Assembly: GCA_905221605.1 (NCBI GenBank)
Contig: CAJNDS010001335.1
Span: 1,586,938-1,641,937 of the forward strand
DNA length: 55,000 bases
From: Symbiodinium natans
Lineage: Eukaryota; Sar; Dinophyceae; Suessiales; Symbiodiniaceae
Direction: 5' to 3'
The translations under genes and the position numbers were made by a program. Positions within the stretch are counted from its first letter, which is position 1; the number at the start of each line of letters is the position of its first letter. The notes below the pieces were generated by a model. It ran no database searches. It was not told the origin of the DNA and saw nothing but the letters and a program-made list of their open reading frames with translations. Shown piece after piece: positions 27,632 through 37,631 of the stretch.

Positions 27632-30600
27632 TCCAACCTCTCGGACCTCTTCGTCGGGAGCACTAGGTCTGAGACAGAGGCCCAGACAGCTTCGACTGTT
27701 TTTTTGCCGGCCGGCTTTAGGGCTTTGTGTTTTTTCTTTGTTGTGTTTGGGCTTTTTTCTGGTTTGGGGTTTACGGCGCTGAGGTTTGAAACTTCGGTTG
27801 GGTTGTTCTTTTTTGGTGTGTGTGGGTGGGGATGTGTGAATGAACGTGGGGCCCACCCCATCCCCAACCAGACTACGTAGGCTAACTGCACAAACCTTCT
27901 TCGGGCTCTTCGGATCCAGTTTGGGTCCTCAGCATAGGTATGTAGACGTCTCGGAGCTTTAGCATAAGCCGCTCTAAGCCTTCCCCCCCCTTCCAAGAAA
28001 ATCAAACAAAAGAACAAGCGCTTTTCTTCAACCAGCCCCCTCCAACCGCAGCGTTCATCATGTGAGAGCTCCGGAGGGCCGTGGGCGAAAAGTGGCTTAT
28101 GCTTGCATCACACTTAGCCCGCAGGCTGAGAAACCTCCGTCCACATCACAAGACCCCAGACGGCCCCCAACCCTGCTCCCAACCAAGCACGCGGCCTGGC
28201 AGGCCCAGCAACGACGAGTAGGCCCTGGCATGGTGAGATTCTACCCTAAACCCTAAACCTTAAACCCTAAACCCTTAACCCCAAACCCTAGACCCCAAAC
28301 CCCAAACCCTAAACCCTAAACCCTAAACCCCGCTTGGTCGTTGGGGCTGCGGATTCCGTGCTTCGGGGCTGCGGCATGGGGGAGGGAAGGGGGGGTTTCG
28401 GCTCATGACAGCTAGCTGGTTGTCATTCTGCGAAGTGAGTTTGAGGTTGAGGTCCTCGTGCTTTTTCAGGGTTCTTATATAGGAAACAGTGATCGTGCTG
28501 GATATGAAAGCGCTACTTCCACGCCCCGAGAGGCCCCCCTAATTCGGGCTTCGGGCCAGCAAGCCGGAACAGGCAAGACGCGGAGCCGCGCACGCACCGT
28601 ACCGGCGGAGAGCCCGATTGGGAGCAGCAGCAGCAGCTCCGAGGAAGGCCGGGAGAGGTTTCAGGGGTTTCGGGCTTAGATGGGTTTAGGGTTTAGGGTT
28701 TAGGTAGGGTTTAGGGTTCAGGGTTTAGGGTCTAGGGTTTAGGGTTTAGGGTTTAGGGTTTAGGGTTTAGGGTTTAGGGTTTAGGGTGTAGGGTCTAGGG
28801 TCTAGGGTCTAGGGTTTAGGGTTTAGGGTTTCCGGCTGAAAGCTTTATCGCGCTTGTAAGGGACTAGTGTAGGATTAAGGGCTGTAGGGCTTTAGAGGGC
28901 TTAAAAGGGCATAGTAGAGGACTAGTGTACGGATCTAGGGCTTTAGAGGATTAGTTTAGGGAAGTTTAGGGCTTAGGGGTGTTGAGCTTATGACTTATGA
29001 CAGTTCACGGTTAAGATCTATGATTTTCCCGTGTGAGGGTTTGGGCTTAGGGTTCAGGGAGTACAGTAGGATTTCCCTCGCTCAGGGTGTAGGGTGAGGT
29101 CAGCATGGGGATCTTTCATTTGTTTTGGTTCATTTTTTTGGGTGAGGTTGGAGGGGGGGGGGGACTTGTTTTTTGTTGTGGGTGCTTCTTTGCTGTGGGT
29201 GCATTTTTCGGGGGCGCCCCGGTGAGTGACCTTCCGGCGCCCCCCCCCCCCCCCCCCCGGTTATTTGTCTGCAAATTATCCTAACCCTCTACCGCTCGTT
29301 TAAACCATGCAGGCTTCTTCAAAGCATATGAATCCTTTCTATGCCCATCATGCGAGCATTGTTTTGCAAATGGGGGGGGGGGGGGGTGTGGGGTGTGGGG
29401 TGTGGGGCGTGGGGTGTGCGGGGTGTGTGTGGTGTGTGTTGTGGGGTGTGTGTTGTGGGGTGTGTGGGGTGTGGTGTGTGGGGTGTGTGGTGTTTGTTGT
29501 GTGTTGTGTGTTGTGTGTTGTGTGTTGTGTGTGGTGTGTGGTGTGTGGTGTGTGGTGTGTGGTGTGTGTGGTGCGTGGTGCGTGGTGCGTGGTGCGTGGT
29601 GCGTGGTGCGTGGTGCGTGGTGCGTGGTGCGTGGTGCGTGGTGCGTGGTGTGTGGTGCGTGGTGCGTGGTGTGTGGTGTGTGGTGTGTGGGTCTGGGTCT
29701 GGGTCTGTGTCTGGGGGGTGTGGGGTGTGTGTAACCTGCTGTACATGCAGGATTGGGGTCACGCCCGTTTTGCGATATCATGCAGGGGGTCCCGGATCTG
29801 CTACTCATGCTGGGGCCAACGAAGACCATGGGTAGCAGACGTGCAAACTTACCTGCTATGAGGAGTACCCGGGTGGCTGCGTCCGCAGCTGGCATCCTCA
29901 ACCGGGACAGAAAACTCCTCTCAACATGTTACATGTTGTCGTCAGCATTGCACCTCGCAGACGACAAGATATGCCATTCCTGGTGTCTGGCACGATGAGG
30001 ACGCAAGACAGAACCCGCATCCCAACGATCATTCCTGTGGTCTGATCTGGGGCCTGAAACCTAGCCCAAACAATGACGACGATAGTCACTAACTATGCTT
30101 GATGTTGTCCAGTCGAATGTCCGTCTCATCAGTTCCAGACAAGTCAACGTGTGTATGGTTCCGGCGTGTTGTCCCGTCACGGGGCCAGATCCCAGAAGAC
30201 CCGGGCATTCCATGGCCCCAAGCGCGAAGCTGGGCCAAAGAAGAAGGCATGTAGCGACTGCGCAGATCATGTGTGACCTGAATTGATCTGAACCAACACT
30301 CCATGTATTGTGTAGACAATGACGCTGTCCCTGCGTTGATGCTTTACTACACGCTGCATATAGCTGCGCGCGTACTTGCATTACGACTGCAACTGCGCAG
30401 CCGTTGTTGGATTTCGAGAACTGATGTACCATGGGACTCATTGGCGACTCTGGCATCTGTTTTTTCAGATAGGCATGCAACAACCAAATCCAAGCGTTCA
30501 CCTTGTACGACGGTTTCTTTCGCAGGCACCATGACACCACATGATTCTCTGATATTCTCTGGACGTCGAGCATCGTCATTTATCACAATTGAATCACAAT

Positions 30601-30939
30601 CCAGCATGGTTTCTGGAAGCCTTCCCCAAATCGTGCAAATCCCCCACATGTTGATGAGTATGACACCCTGCCATGCCAGTAAGTCCGTTCGCATATGAGG
30701 TGGCCCCACAATATACAGTGTTTTTTGAGTATCACATGATTTTGAACAGAGTCTGGAGGTTCAGCATAACCTTTGGAAGGCCAGATAAGTGACCTGTCGA
30801 ATGATTGCAATGGCAGGGGCGGGGGCTCAAATCGGAGAGCTGCTAGCTGGAGGCCCTGCACGAGTACAGCACTGCTCTGAGGACCGGCCTGTCCCGGGCC
30901 AAAGCTGCCGTCCGTGAGCGGGTCTCAGAGCTTGCGTGA
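27632..30939 (+). CDS. Seven-exon gene model, serine-rich middle and coiled-coil end
   Basis: Exons 27632-27666, 27920-27937, 28052-28232, 28470-28657, 29004-29038, 29067-29086 and 30847-30939 keep phase for 190 codons including TGA. Junctions are close to consensus: CTCTTCGGATCCAG acceptor, ATAG|GTATGT, CCTCCAACCGCAG, ATG|GTGAGA, CGTGCTTTTTCAG. Text: SNLSDLFVGST; VHHVRAPEGRGRKVAYACIT ... AEKPPSTSQDPRRPPTLLPT; GSYIGNSDRAGYESATSTPR ... SPIGSSSSSSEEGRER; SRLRSMIFPCE; LEALHEYSTALRTGLSRAKA, AVRERVSELA. The middle looks disordered and the end a coiled coil. The 20-bp exon is weakest. The last intron is 1.76 kb and repeat-rich. The start is not identified. Confidence 0.7.
28680..28830 (+). repeat. 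TTTAGGG array with TCTAGGG variants
   Basis: Short runs of GGTCTAGGGTCTAGG inside an otherwise regular array; intronic in the model above. The following 28835-28995 is degenerate repeat with no exon seen. Confidence 0.9.
29305..29735. repeat. GT-rich minisatellite with a conserved 70-bp head
   Basis: 29305-29375 (CTTCAAAGCATATGAATCCT ... GCGAGCATTGTTTTGCAAAT then a G-run) matches 12505-12575. From 29388 to 29735 runs of GTGTGGT, GTGCGTG and TGTTGTG give long artefactual ORFs on both strands. A second C-run lies at 29240-29258. Confidence 0.85.
29740..30840. other. Repeat-poor block with overlapping ORFs on both strands
   Basis: About 1.1 kb without telomere repeats, inside the last intron of the model above. 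ORFs: 29753-29998 + (ends GILNRDRKLLSTCYMLSSAL), 30303-30698 +, 30061-30579 - and 30347-30709 - (LPETMLDCDSIVINDDARRP). Codon usage does not decide between strands and I recognise no domain. It may be a decayed transposon or a gene nested in the intron. Confidence 0.4.
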
Positions 30940-31610
30940 AAACAGTGTGTGAAAACAGTGTGTGGGCAACCCCTGCTAGTGTCATAACAGTCGGACTTTC
31001 ACAAAGGTGGGGTAAATGAAGTCATGGATGGACGGATCAACAAGTGGATGGATGGTTGAGCTGATGTCATGTCTGGCATCGCTGCTATAACACACTTTCG
31101 GGACACCCGTTCTCTAATTGATAAACATGACAGGGCCTTCCTCCGATTTAAAATGCGAGATATTTCGGAAACAGTAGGCAATGAACAGGAGTTCTTATTG
31201 ACATTTTAAAAGTTTTTCCTGAAGCTATGACGAGGCAATCAACCCAGGACCTAGGAGTGTTGACAGAATGTTGTATTTGGGGCCGGGCGGCGGGGGGGGG
31301 GGGGGGGGGGGAGGGTTTCCAAACAAAGGCCCTTTTTTCAGATGCTTTCTCGCGTGTTGAAGTTGTGATTATCTCGGGTTAACAAGACACATGTAATCAT
31401 GCCATTGTTTTCCCTGCATGTCACGTCCTCTTGCGCTCTTTGGAACAGTTGATGGATGTCCGCAGCGTTTCCTGGCCCACATGTTCAACTATCCTGCACC
31501 TGTCTTGCGTAAAAGCCAATGCCCCTGGTTATGAAGAAGCCGGCCGCACAAGCTAAGCTACCTGGTGCATTACAGCGCCTGTGTATGCGTTCTGAGTTGC
31601 ACGGGTCGGG
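30940..31610. other. Likely 3' flank/intergenic DNA
   Basis: No telomere repeats, no supported exon. GAAAACAGTGTGT is tandemly duplicated at about 30938-30965, and a pure G-run occurs at 31291-31310. Confidence 0.45.
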
Positions 31611-31960
31611 ATAGGTTAAGATTTTGGGGGGGTTCAGGGTTGGAAAGCATCGCAAAGCATCCAAAGAACAGACGGGCTAGTTTGGGTACCAGAAGGTTAA
31701 GGCTTTGGGGGTCTAAACTTTCAGGGACAGGCTTTTTACAAATTTGAATTACAGATAGGTTGAGGATGTTTTGGGGGGTTTAGGGTTGGAAAGCATCGCA
31801 AAGCATCCAAAGAACAGACGGGCTAGTTTGGGTACCAGAAGGTTAAGGCTTTTGGGGTCTAAAATTTCAGGGACAGGCGTTTTGAAAATTTGGATTACAG
31901 ATAGGTTGAGATTTTTTAGGGGTTTAGGGTTGGTAAGCATCGCCAAGCGTCCAAGGAAAA
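31611..31960 (+). repeat. 145-bp tandem duplication, 2.4 copies
   Basis: Units begin ATAGGTTRAG at 31611, 31755 and 31901. Each carries GGTTGGAAAGCATCGCAAAG or a variant. The third, partial unit leads into the exon at 31920, so the duplicated segment includes that exon's 5' edge. Confidence 0.85.
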
Positions 31961-32208
31961 GATCGCCAGATTTCTTCGATGGCATTTTGCAGGGGAAAAT
32001 TGGCAGAGAGTTCGGCGTCGGCGTGCTCAACCGATTTCGGGAGGTTCTCCCAAAGTCGGGCCAGATGAAGGAGTGCCTGCGTCGCCTGAAGGGCATGGTC
32101 AAATGGCTCAACGACCCCACACCACATGTGCGCGGGGCTGAGTTGTTAGTAGTTGGCCTGCATGAAGCAAGAGAAATCGTGTTGACAGAATTTACGAGAA
32201 TATTCTGA
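31920..32208 (+). CDS. Large terminal exon of an unknown protein
   Basis: Acceptor GAGATTTTTTAG in the third tandem unit. The frame runs 96 codons: GLGLVSIAKRPRKRSPDFFD, GILQGKIGREFGVGVLNRFR, EVLPKSGQMKECLRRLKGMV, KWLNDPTPHVRGAELLVVGL, HEAREIVLTEFTRIF, TGA. Clearly folded-domain-like, with alternating hydrophobics and no low complexity. I could not assign a family. The frame stays open upstream through the tandem units (to 31771), where GGTTTAGGG is translated as GLG. Confidence 0.75.
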
Positions 32209-33220
32209 GGGTGATGATGGAGTGAAGGCGACGATGCTGTGTGGAGGTCACTGAATTTAAGGGTTTAGGCCGTGGGAAAGCTGCCTTGAAAATATTCAAG
32301 CACAAAAAAAGGAAGCAGCATCCCCTGGCAGGATTCCGGCAGAATCACCTCGAAAGGGGCGAGATATTCGAAGCGGTGATTCGCACGCAGCCTGCATGCC
32401 TGAGTGTGTGGTGGGGATACTTTTCAGCTTGGACATCGCTGATAAGCGAAAAGTTGCTCTGAATTTTTTTTGAACGTCATGTGGGGCCCCTGGGTCCACA
32501 CAACGAGCACGTGAAACATTTTACTTCGCACGTCGTCAGAATCATCTTCGGAATCGCACTTGTGTATCAGGTATCGTTAGGGGGGCAGCAAGCTTCAGGG
32601 GGGGGGTCCAACTGAAATATTGCGGCTGGCACCTCCCCCCCCCCCCCCCCAACAAATCGCGGGGGGTCCTCCAATGCACATTGAACTATCAGGCGCACTC
32701 ATTGAATATAATACGATTCAGTGAGATGACAAGACTCGACAAAGAAAGAGACAACATATTAAATCTATTGTGCCTTGAACAGTGCAATAAGGCTTTGAAA
32801 AGGCCCGTTCTAACATAATCTGCCTAGTAAAGGCCATAGTAGTAGGTGTGGGGTGAGGGGGCGGGGCGGAACCAATGCTCAGAACGTGAGACTAGCTCAA
32901 TTATTTTTCTTAAATGCTATGTGTAGACGACGCCTAGAAAAGCACAATTTGCATAGAAAGCACAGTTTTCTTGAAAGGGAGGGGGGTTAGGGAGAGGAGG
33001 CAGTGTGTGGGGGTAGGGAGAGAGGACCAAATTGGAGAGAAAAAGGCACAGACTCATGACTACTGATTCTACCAATGATAGCTTCCACTATTCACTAATT
33101 CAAATTGCAAGACTCAAACAAAACACACCCTAAACTTCTCGGAACGGAAACGCAGCTTGCGCTACTAGGCTTCTTTTGCCGAGCAGGTAAACATCGAATC
33201 AGTCGCTGCGCTTCAAAGAT
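32209..33220. other. Repeat-poor gap, no supported gene
   Basis: One ORF (32241-32462) lacks an ATG start and splice support. C-run at 32635-32650 and G-runs at 32605-32613 and 32978. No telomere-type repeats for about 1 kb. Confidence 0.4.
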
Positions 33221-33225
33221 TGTAC

Positions 33226-33494
33226 GTGCTTTAGGCGCTTCTACATGTACAGTCGAGCGGACAATCAGATTACTTGTGCTGGCAGAACGAGCGGTGTCAA
33301 CCTGACACTGATGTCAAGAAGCGGCTGAGAGCCGAAACCTTGTGGTGCTTTCGGCGCTTCTACATGCACAGTCAAGTGCTCGAGACAATTACTTGTTCTG
33401 GCAGTGCGAGCGGTGTCAATTTGACACGGATGTCAAGACGCAGCTGGGAGCCGAAATCAGGGAGTACTCTCGCTCATGTGTGCTCGAACTGTAA
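33226..33494 (+). CDS. Duplicated exon, second copy ending at a stop
   Basis: Two 119-bp direct copies (33226 and 33345 on) each encode ALLHxQSSxxxxYLxWQxERCQ then DTDVKxxLxAE. Copy 1 is preceded by a possible acceptor TTTAG (33230-33233); in copy 2 the same place reads TTTCG. Copy 2 runs on as IREYSRSCVLEL to TAA 33492-33494. QCERCQ gives a CxxC, possibly half a zinc site, but only copy 2 has both cysteines. Which copy is spliced is uncertain. Confidence 0.6.
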
Positions 33495-33650
33495 CGTAAG
33501 ACCGCCGCTTAGAAAAAATGGATTTGTTCGGCAGGTGCTAGTGCAAAGAGTGACAAAGCTGACCGTGTTCTCCCTCATGTATAAGCAAACAGCGAAGCTT
33601 CTCCCCCCCTTCCGCTTGAGCCATTCAAGGTGGAAGGCTAGTCTTTATAG

Positions 33651-33857
33651 TTAATTGAGAACTCTTTGGCGAACAGGGCAGATGCCGACAATTTTCTCAA
33701 ATCCTTGCCATCATCCCTGGATTTAACGGGCTGTTTCCTGCCCCAAATTCCCCCCTCCCACCCGCAACCGCAGCAAAAAAGCACCCGCTTGTACCCGCAA
33801 CAATTCTTAGCAGGAATCTTACTCGAAAGAGGGTCCATACTTTTGCATGGGGCCTAG
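33651..33857 (+). CDS. Terminal exon
   Basis: GTCTTTATAG acceptor, then 69 codons to TAG: LIENSLANRADADNFLKSLP, SSLDLTGCFLPQIPPSHPQP, QQKSTRLYPQQFLAGILLER, GSILLHGA. The opposite strand is open too (33638-33838) but without splice signals. Unassigned. Confidence 0.55.
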   Translation, partial: LIENSLANRADADNFLKSLPSSLDLTGCFLPQIPPSHPQPQQKSTRLYPQQFLAGILLERGSILLHGA

Positions 33858-34067
33858 CAGCACCGATGGCCTACAAAGGGTGTTGTGAGGAAGGAAACTC
33901 AGAACCACAAGCCTGATCCGCTAGGACCCCTTCAACCATGGGAGTTTGGCTTCACGTTCTCTGACTTGGGTAGAACTAGGCATTTTGGGACCCTAAACCC
34001 TACCCAAACCCTAAAGCTACATCCCCAAAGTCTCTCCACCCTCACCTTTGTCCATTTCGACTGCCAG

Positions 34068-34135
34068 ACACGCCTTCGGCAAGCCCCCGGCAGCAGGCGA
34101 TCCCCAAACAAACTCCGGACTTCAGCTGTTTTGGG
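34068..34135 (+). CDS. Internal exon, basic
   Basis: CGACTGCCAG acceptor and GG|GTACCT donor. TRLRQAPGSRRSPNKLRTSA then VL. Unassigned. Confidence 0.55.
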
Positions 34136-34277
34136 GTACCTTTCAAGGCTTTTGGGCCCTATAGGGTTTGGTTTAGGGTTTGGAGGGCTTGGAGAGCTTT
34201 GAGGCTTTAGGGTTTGGAGGGTTTAGGGGTTAGGATTCTTTAGGTGTGGCTGTTTTGTTGAGATGTTGAGGGTTCAG

Positions 34278-34539
34278 GAGCGTACAATGAGCCCGGAAGG
34301 GCTTTGGGTCCATGTGGCCTTGCCCCTTGCTAAGTTTACCGTAGCGTGGGGTAGGGTTTAGGCGTTAGGGTGTGGGTTTTAGGGTTTGGGGTTTGGGGTA
34401 GAGGGTAGATTTCGGGTTCATGTCCGAGGAACAGATGCTCCGCATGATTTCTAGGTGGAGTAGAGCTTTGCTCCTCGGAAGGCTTCCGATGCTCGAATGC
34501 TTTGCAAGGCGTCAGGTCATGGCTTCATGTCAGCTTTAG
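34278..34539 (+). CDS. Two-exon gene fragment ending in a repeat-derived stop
   Basis: Exon 34278-34350 (acceptor GGTTCAG, donor GTAGGG) reads ERTMSPEGLWVHVALPLAKF then TVAW. Exon 34409-34539 joins in phase: FGFMSEEQMLRMISRWSRAL, LLGRLPMLECFARRQVMASC, QL; the TAG at 34537 lies in CTTTAGG. Good hydrophobic/charged pattern. The intron is a 58-bp repeat remnant (GTAGGGTTTAGG...GGGTAG). Unassigned. Confidence 0.7.
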
Positions 34540-34690
34540 GCCTAAACCGTAAACCCTAAACCCTAAGCCCTAAGCCCTAAGCCCGAAGCCCTAAGCCCTA
34601 AGCCCTAAGCCCTAAGCCCCAAACCTAAACCCCTAAACCCTAAACCCTAAGCCCTAAGCCCTAAACCCTAACTAAACCCTCAACCAATTA
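34540..34690 (-). repeat. CCCTAAG/CCCTAAA variant array
   Basis: Runs of CCCTAAGCCCTAAG mixed with CCCTAAA. The next 110 bp (34690-34800) is unique, without a supported exon. Confidence 0.9.
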
Positions 34691-34802
34691 GGTTTGTGAT
34701 AGCTAATGAAAGAAACGTCACAGGGGTTCTGCGCACTGAGACCTCTTTCCGCTGCTTCGTATCCTCGGTTCTCTAAATTATGGTCCCATGTTGAGTACCC
34801 CT

Positions 34803-35240
34803 CCTAAACCCTAAACCCTAAACCCTAAACCCTAAACCCTAAACCCTAAACCCTAAACCCTAAACCCTAAACCCTAAACCCTAAACCCTACATATGAGTG
34901 GCCATAGTAGGGTAGGAAGCAAATACAAGGGACCATCATTTAGAGAGCTTGCCATAAAGCGAGTTTCCAACAAGTGTCGTGCCATGAGGCAACTCCCGAT
35001 CCTTCAGTGAGGCCCTAAACCCTAAACCCTAAACCCTAAACCCTAAACCCTAAACCCTAAACCCTAAACCCTAAACCCTAAACCCTAAACCCTAAACCCT
35101 AAACCCTAAACCCTACACATGCGTGGCCGTAGTAGAATAGGGAGCAACAATCGGGACCATCATTTAGAGAGCTCGCCATATAGCGAGTTTCCGACAAGTG
35201 TCGTGCCGCCAGGCAACTCCCGATCCTTCAGTGAGGCCTC
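34803..35240. repeat. Duplicated cassette: CCCTAAA array plus 125-bp island, twice
   Basis: Islands at about 34889-35012 and 35114-35238 share ACCATCATTTAGAGAGCT, GCGAGTTTCC, ACAAGTGTCGTGCC and CAACTCCCGATCCTTCAGTG, AGGCC. Each is preceded by about 90-100 bp of CCCTAAA. A 1-bp indel shifts the frame, so copy 1 reads MSGHSRVGSKYKGPSFRELA ... and copy 2 reads MRGRSRIGSNNRDHHLESSP ..., both open to a stop. I cannot tell whether either is coding. Confidence 0.75.
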
Positions 35241-35554
35241 GGCTTAGGTTTACAGGGCTAAGGGGTTTAGGGTTTAGGGTTTAGGGTTTAGGGTTCGGGG
35301 CGTCATGGTTGTAGGTCTTAGGGTTTACGGTTTGGGGTTTAGGGTTTACGGTCTAGGGCTCTTTTGCTTGTGTGACTGTGGGCTGGATTGGGGTCTCAGG
35401 GTTGTTTTTCGCTTTGGGTGCTGTAGAAGTTTCCCTAGTCAGAAGACCCTGAACCCTAAGCCCGAAACCCGAAACCCTAAACCCTAAACCCTAAACCCCA
35501 AACCCCAAACCCCAAACCCTAAGCCCTAAACCCTAAAACCCTAAAACCCTAAAC

Positions 35555-35680
35555 CCTAAAGCCTAAAGCCTAAAGCCTAAAGCCTAAAGCCTAAAGCCTA
35601 AAGCCTAAAGCCTAAAGCCTAAAGCCTAAAGCCTAAAGCCTAAAGCCTAAAGCCTAAAGCCTAAAGCCTAAAGCCTAAGC
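35555..35680 (-). repeat. Homogeneous (AAAGCCT)n variant array
   Basis: About 17 uninterrupted units of the single-base variant TTTAGGC, abutting ordinary CCCTAAA units on the left. Confidence 0.95.
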
Positions 35681-35691
35681 AAGCATTTCAG

Positions 35692-35757
35692 GACTTCGGA
35701 CTGAGAAATACACTTGGGCTTGGGTCTACAGGCTTGAGGGCAGCAGCTGGGGTCTAA
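35692..35757 (+). CDS. Candidate terminal exon
   Basis: GCATTTCAG acceptor after the AAAGCCT array. DFGLRNTLGLGSTGLRAAAG then V and TAA (GTCTAAAGG). Unassigned. Confidence 0.5.
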   Translation, partial: DFGLRNTLGLGSTGLRAAAGV

Positions 35758-35819
35758 AGGCTTCGGCTCCTTAAACCCTAAACCCTAAACCCTAAACCCT
35801 AAACCGTGGGGGCTTTTAG

Positions 35820-36107
35820 GGTCTTGAGCGCTGGTGAATGCCACCCGCAAGCCTGGTCTTCGCGATCAGGTGCTGAGGGGCAGTTTTGGAGCCTCAGAAG
35901 TATATGCAACAGTTTAGGGTTTAGGGTTTGGGGTTTGGGGTATAAAATCCGACGGCACCAAAAATTTTGGTGCCCTAAAACCTCAATGGCACACTTGTAG
36001 CGTATAGCAACCAAAGGCACAAAAATGCTTTTTCGCCCGCCGCCACAGGCACATCCAACAATGACATGCGTAAAGCTTCCCCGGAAGCCTCGTTGCCAGG
36101 CTCCTGA
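35820..36107 (+). CDS. Two-exon gene fragment
   Basis: Exon 35820-35899 (acceptor CTTTTAG, donor GTATATGC) reads VLSAGECHPQAWSSRSGAEG then QFWSLR. Exon 36049-36107 (acceptor CCCGCCGCCACAG) joins in phase: TSNNDMRKASPEASLPGS, TGA. A longer frame (36025-36327) crosses an F6 element and is less G/C-rich at third positions. Confidence 0.6.
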
Positions 36108-36175
36108 CAGGAGACCTTCTCGAACTGAAATATTTGGCAATTTGGGAAGTCGTGTAGGCATTTTCAAGACAGTTG

Positions 36176-36355
36176 GAGGGACTCGTTGGGCTCTTTTGGG
36201 GAATCTGGAGATTTTGGGGGGACCTTTTGTGTACTCTAGGGGTGAGAATAATTACTACCAGTATTCTCTTAGGGTCCCTTTAGAACTATGCGAGAAAAAA
36301 CCCGCACAACCCGATTCTAATTATTAAGGCTTATTAAAACCCCTATAGTAGCCCT
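36176..36355. repeat. F6-type dispersed element
   Basis: GGGACTCGTTGGGCTCTTTT, then GGAGATTTTGGGG and ACCTTTTGTGTAC recur at 37273-37338. The remainder resembles 22370-22475. Confidence 0.6.
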
Positions 36356-36481
36356 CACACCTTTGATGGTCAAGGCGGGGAGGCCTATGTCCGTTGATTC
36401 GACATGAAAAAAGAACACGTGCAAAACTTTGATTTTAGGGTTTAGGGTTTAGGGTTTAGGGTTTCTCCTCCGGGTGTTGAG

Positions 36482-36577
36482 GTTTTGCGATTTATCTCTG
36501 AGCCACGAATCCTAAAGCCCTACAGTGTAGGATTGCAGTTCCACAAAAGCCCACAAACCCTAAGCCCTAAACCCTAA
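36482..36577 (+). CDS. Candidate terminal exon with repeat-encoded tail
   Basis: GGGTGTTGAG acceptor. VLRFISEPRILKPYSVGLQF, then HKSPQTLSPKP and TAA; the last residues and the stop come from CCCTAAGCCCTAAACCC. Confidence 0.45.
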   Translation, partial: VLRFISEPRILKPYSVGLQFHKSPQTLSPKP

Positions 36578-36632
36578 ACCCACTCCCTAAACCCTAAAGC
36601 CTAAACCCTAAACCCTAAACCCTCTCCCGCAG

Positions 36633-36934
36633 GCAGGAGAGGGAGCGAGGGGAACACCTCCTGCGCGCACCTGCGGCTGAAAGGGTCTTGCAATTTTACG
36701 GTTTGGGGCCTTTTTTGTGCTTCAACCTAAACCCTAAACCCTAAACCCTAAACCCTGTAAGGCTTGTGTCGCCTGTCAGGGTTTCGAACTGTAGTTACCC
36801 TACTTATAACCTTGCTCGAAGGTACCCATGAACCTCTAAGTGGGGTTTAGGACGGCTGTTTGGAATCCAAAGGCCCTCAAAGGCCCCAAGCTTTCAAGGA
36901 ACACTGGGTGATGCCATCATTCTCCCAAGTCTGA
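36633..36934 (+). CDS. Two-exon gene fragment
   Basis: Exon 36633-36684 (acceptor CCTCTCCCGCAG) reads QERERGEHLLRAPAAER, donor GTCTTGC. Exon 36851-36934 (acceptor TTTAG) joins in phase: DGCLESKGPQRPQAFKEHWV, MPSFSQV, TGA. The right end of an F2 element (36817-36841) lies just before the acceptor. Confidence 0.65.
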
Positions 36935-37463
36935 CTTATCGGGCTTACCCTAAACCCCAAACCCTAACCCTAAACCCTAAACCCCAAACCCCAAACCCCA
37001 AACCCCAAACCCTAAACCCTAAACCCTAAACCCTAAACCCTAAACCCTAAACCCTAAACCCTAAACCCAAACATTACCCTATAAACCCTGAAAACCCTAA
37101 GTCCGGGGCACAAAGACCTGAGGCCTTAGGCCCCAGAGTCGACGGTGTTTGTTTGAGGGTTGAGGGTTTGGGGGTTTAGGGTTTAGGGTTTAGGGTTTAG
37201 GGTTTGGGGTTTAGGGTTTGGGGTTTCGGGTTTGGGGTTTAGGGTTTCAGGTTTGGGGTTTTGGGTTTCGGGGAGGGACTTGTTGGGCTCTTTTGGGGCC
37301 TCTGGAGATTTTGGGGGACCTTTTGTGTACCTATAGGGGGCTCGGGCTCCGGGGTTCAGGGTTTAGGGTTTAGGGTTTAGGGTTTAGGGATTAGGGTTCA
37401 GGGCCTCAGGTTTGCAGTTGTTGGGCTTAGGGGATTCAAGATCCTTTCCCAAACCCTTTTCAG

Positions 37464-37550
37464 ACCATGAGAGCCAAAGCGTGCTACGATTTCCACATGC
37501 GACATAGATCTTGGGGCTTCGAAGCCCGAAACCCTAGCCCTAAACCCTAA
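37464..37550 (+). CDS. Candidate small ORF or terminal exon
   Basis: Strong acceptor ACCCTTTTCAG, then ACC and ATG: TMRAKACYDFHMRHRSWGFE, ARNPSPKP, TAA. The tail is CCCTAAA-encoded. It may be a complete mini-ORF starting at 37467. Confidence 0.5.
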   Translation, partial: TMRAKACYDFHMRHRSWGFEARNPSPKP

Positions 37551-37631
37551 ACCCCAAACCCCAAACCCTAAACCCTAAAACCTGAGGCTTCAGGGTTCCT
37601 CTGGCGGAAGCCCAGCAGTTGCCCCCCCCAG

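Noticed and set aside
27583-28017. 144-codon minus-strand ORF
   Set aside because: Overlaps three + strand exons (27632, 27920, 28052) that have consensus splice sites and matching phases, so it is judged a shadow.
29281-29901. Long ORFs up to 206 codons (TPHTTHHAPRTTHH and VWCVVRGAWCV types)
   Set aside because: Pure translations of a GT/GTGCGTG minisatellite, open on both strands. Low complexity, no real gene.
31920-32208. Calling the large terminal exon a formin FH2 or other named domain
   Set aside because: A faint resemblance of VLNRFREVLPKSGQMKECL to helical repeats is not enough; no diagnostic motif seen.
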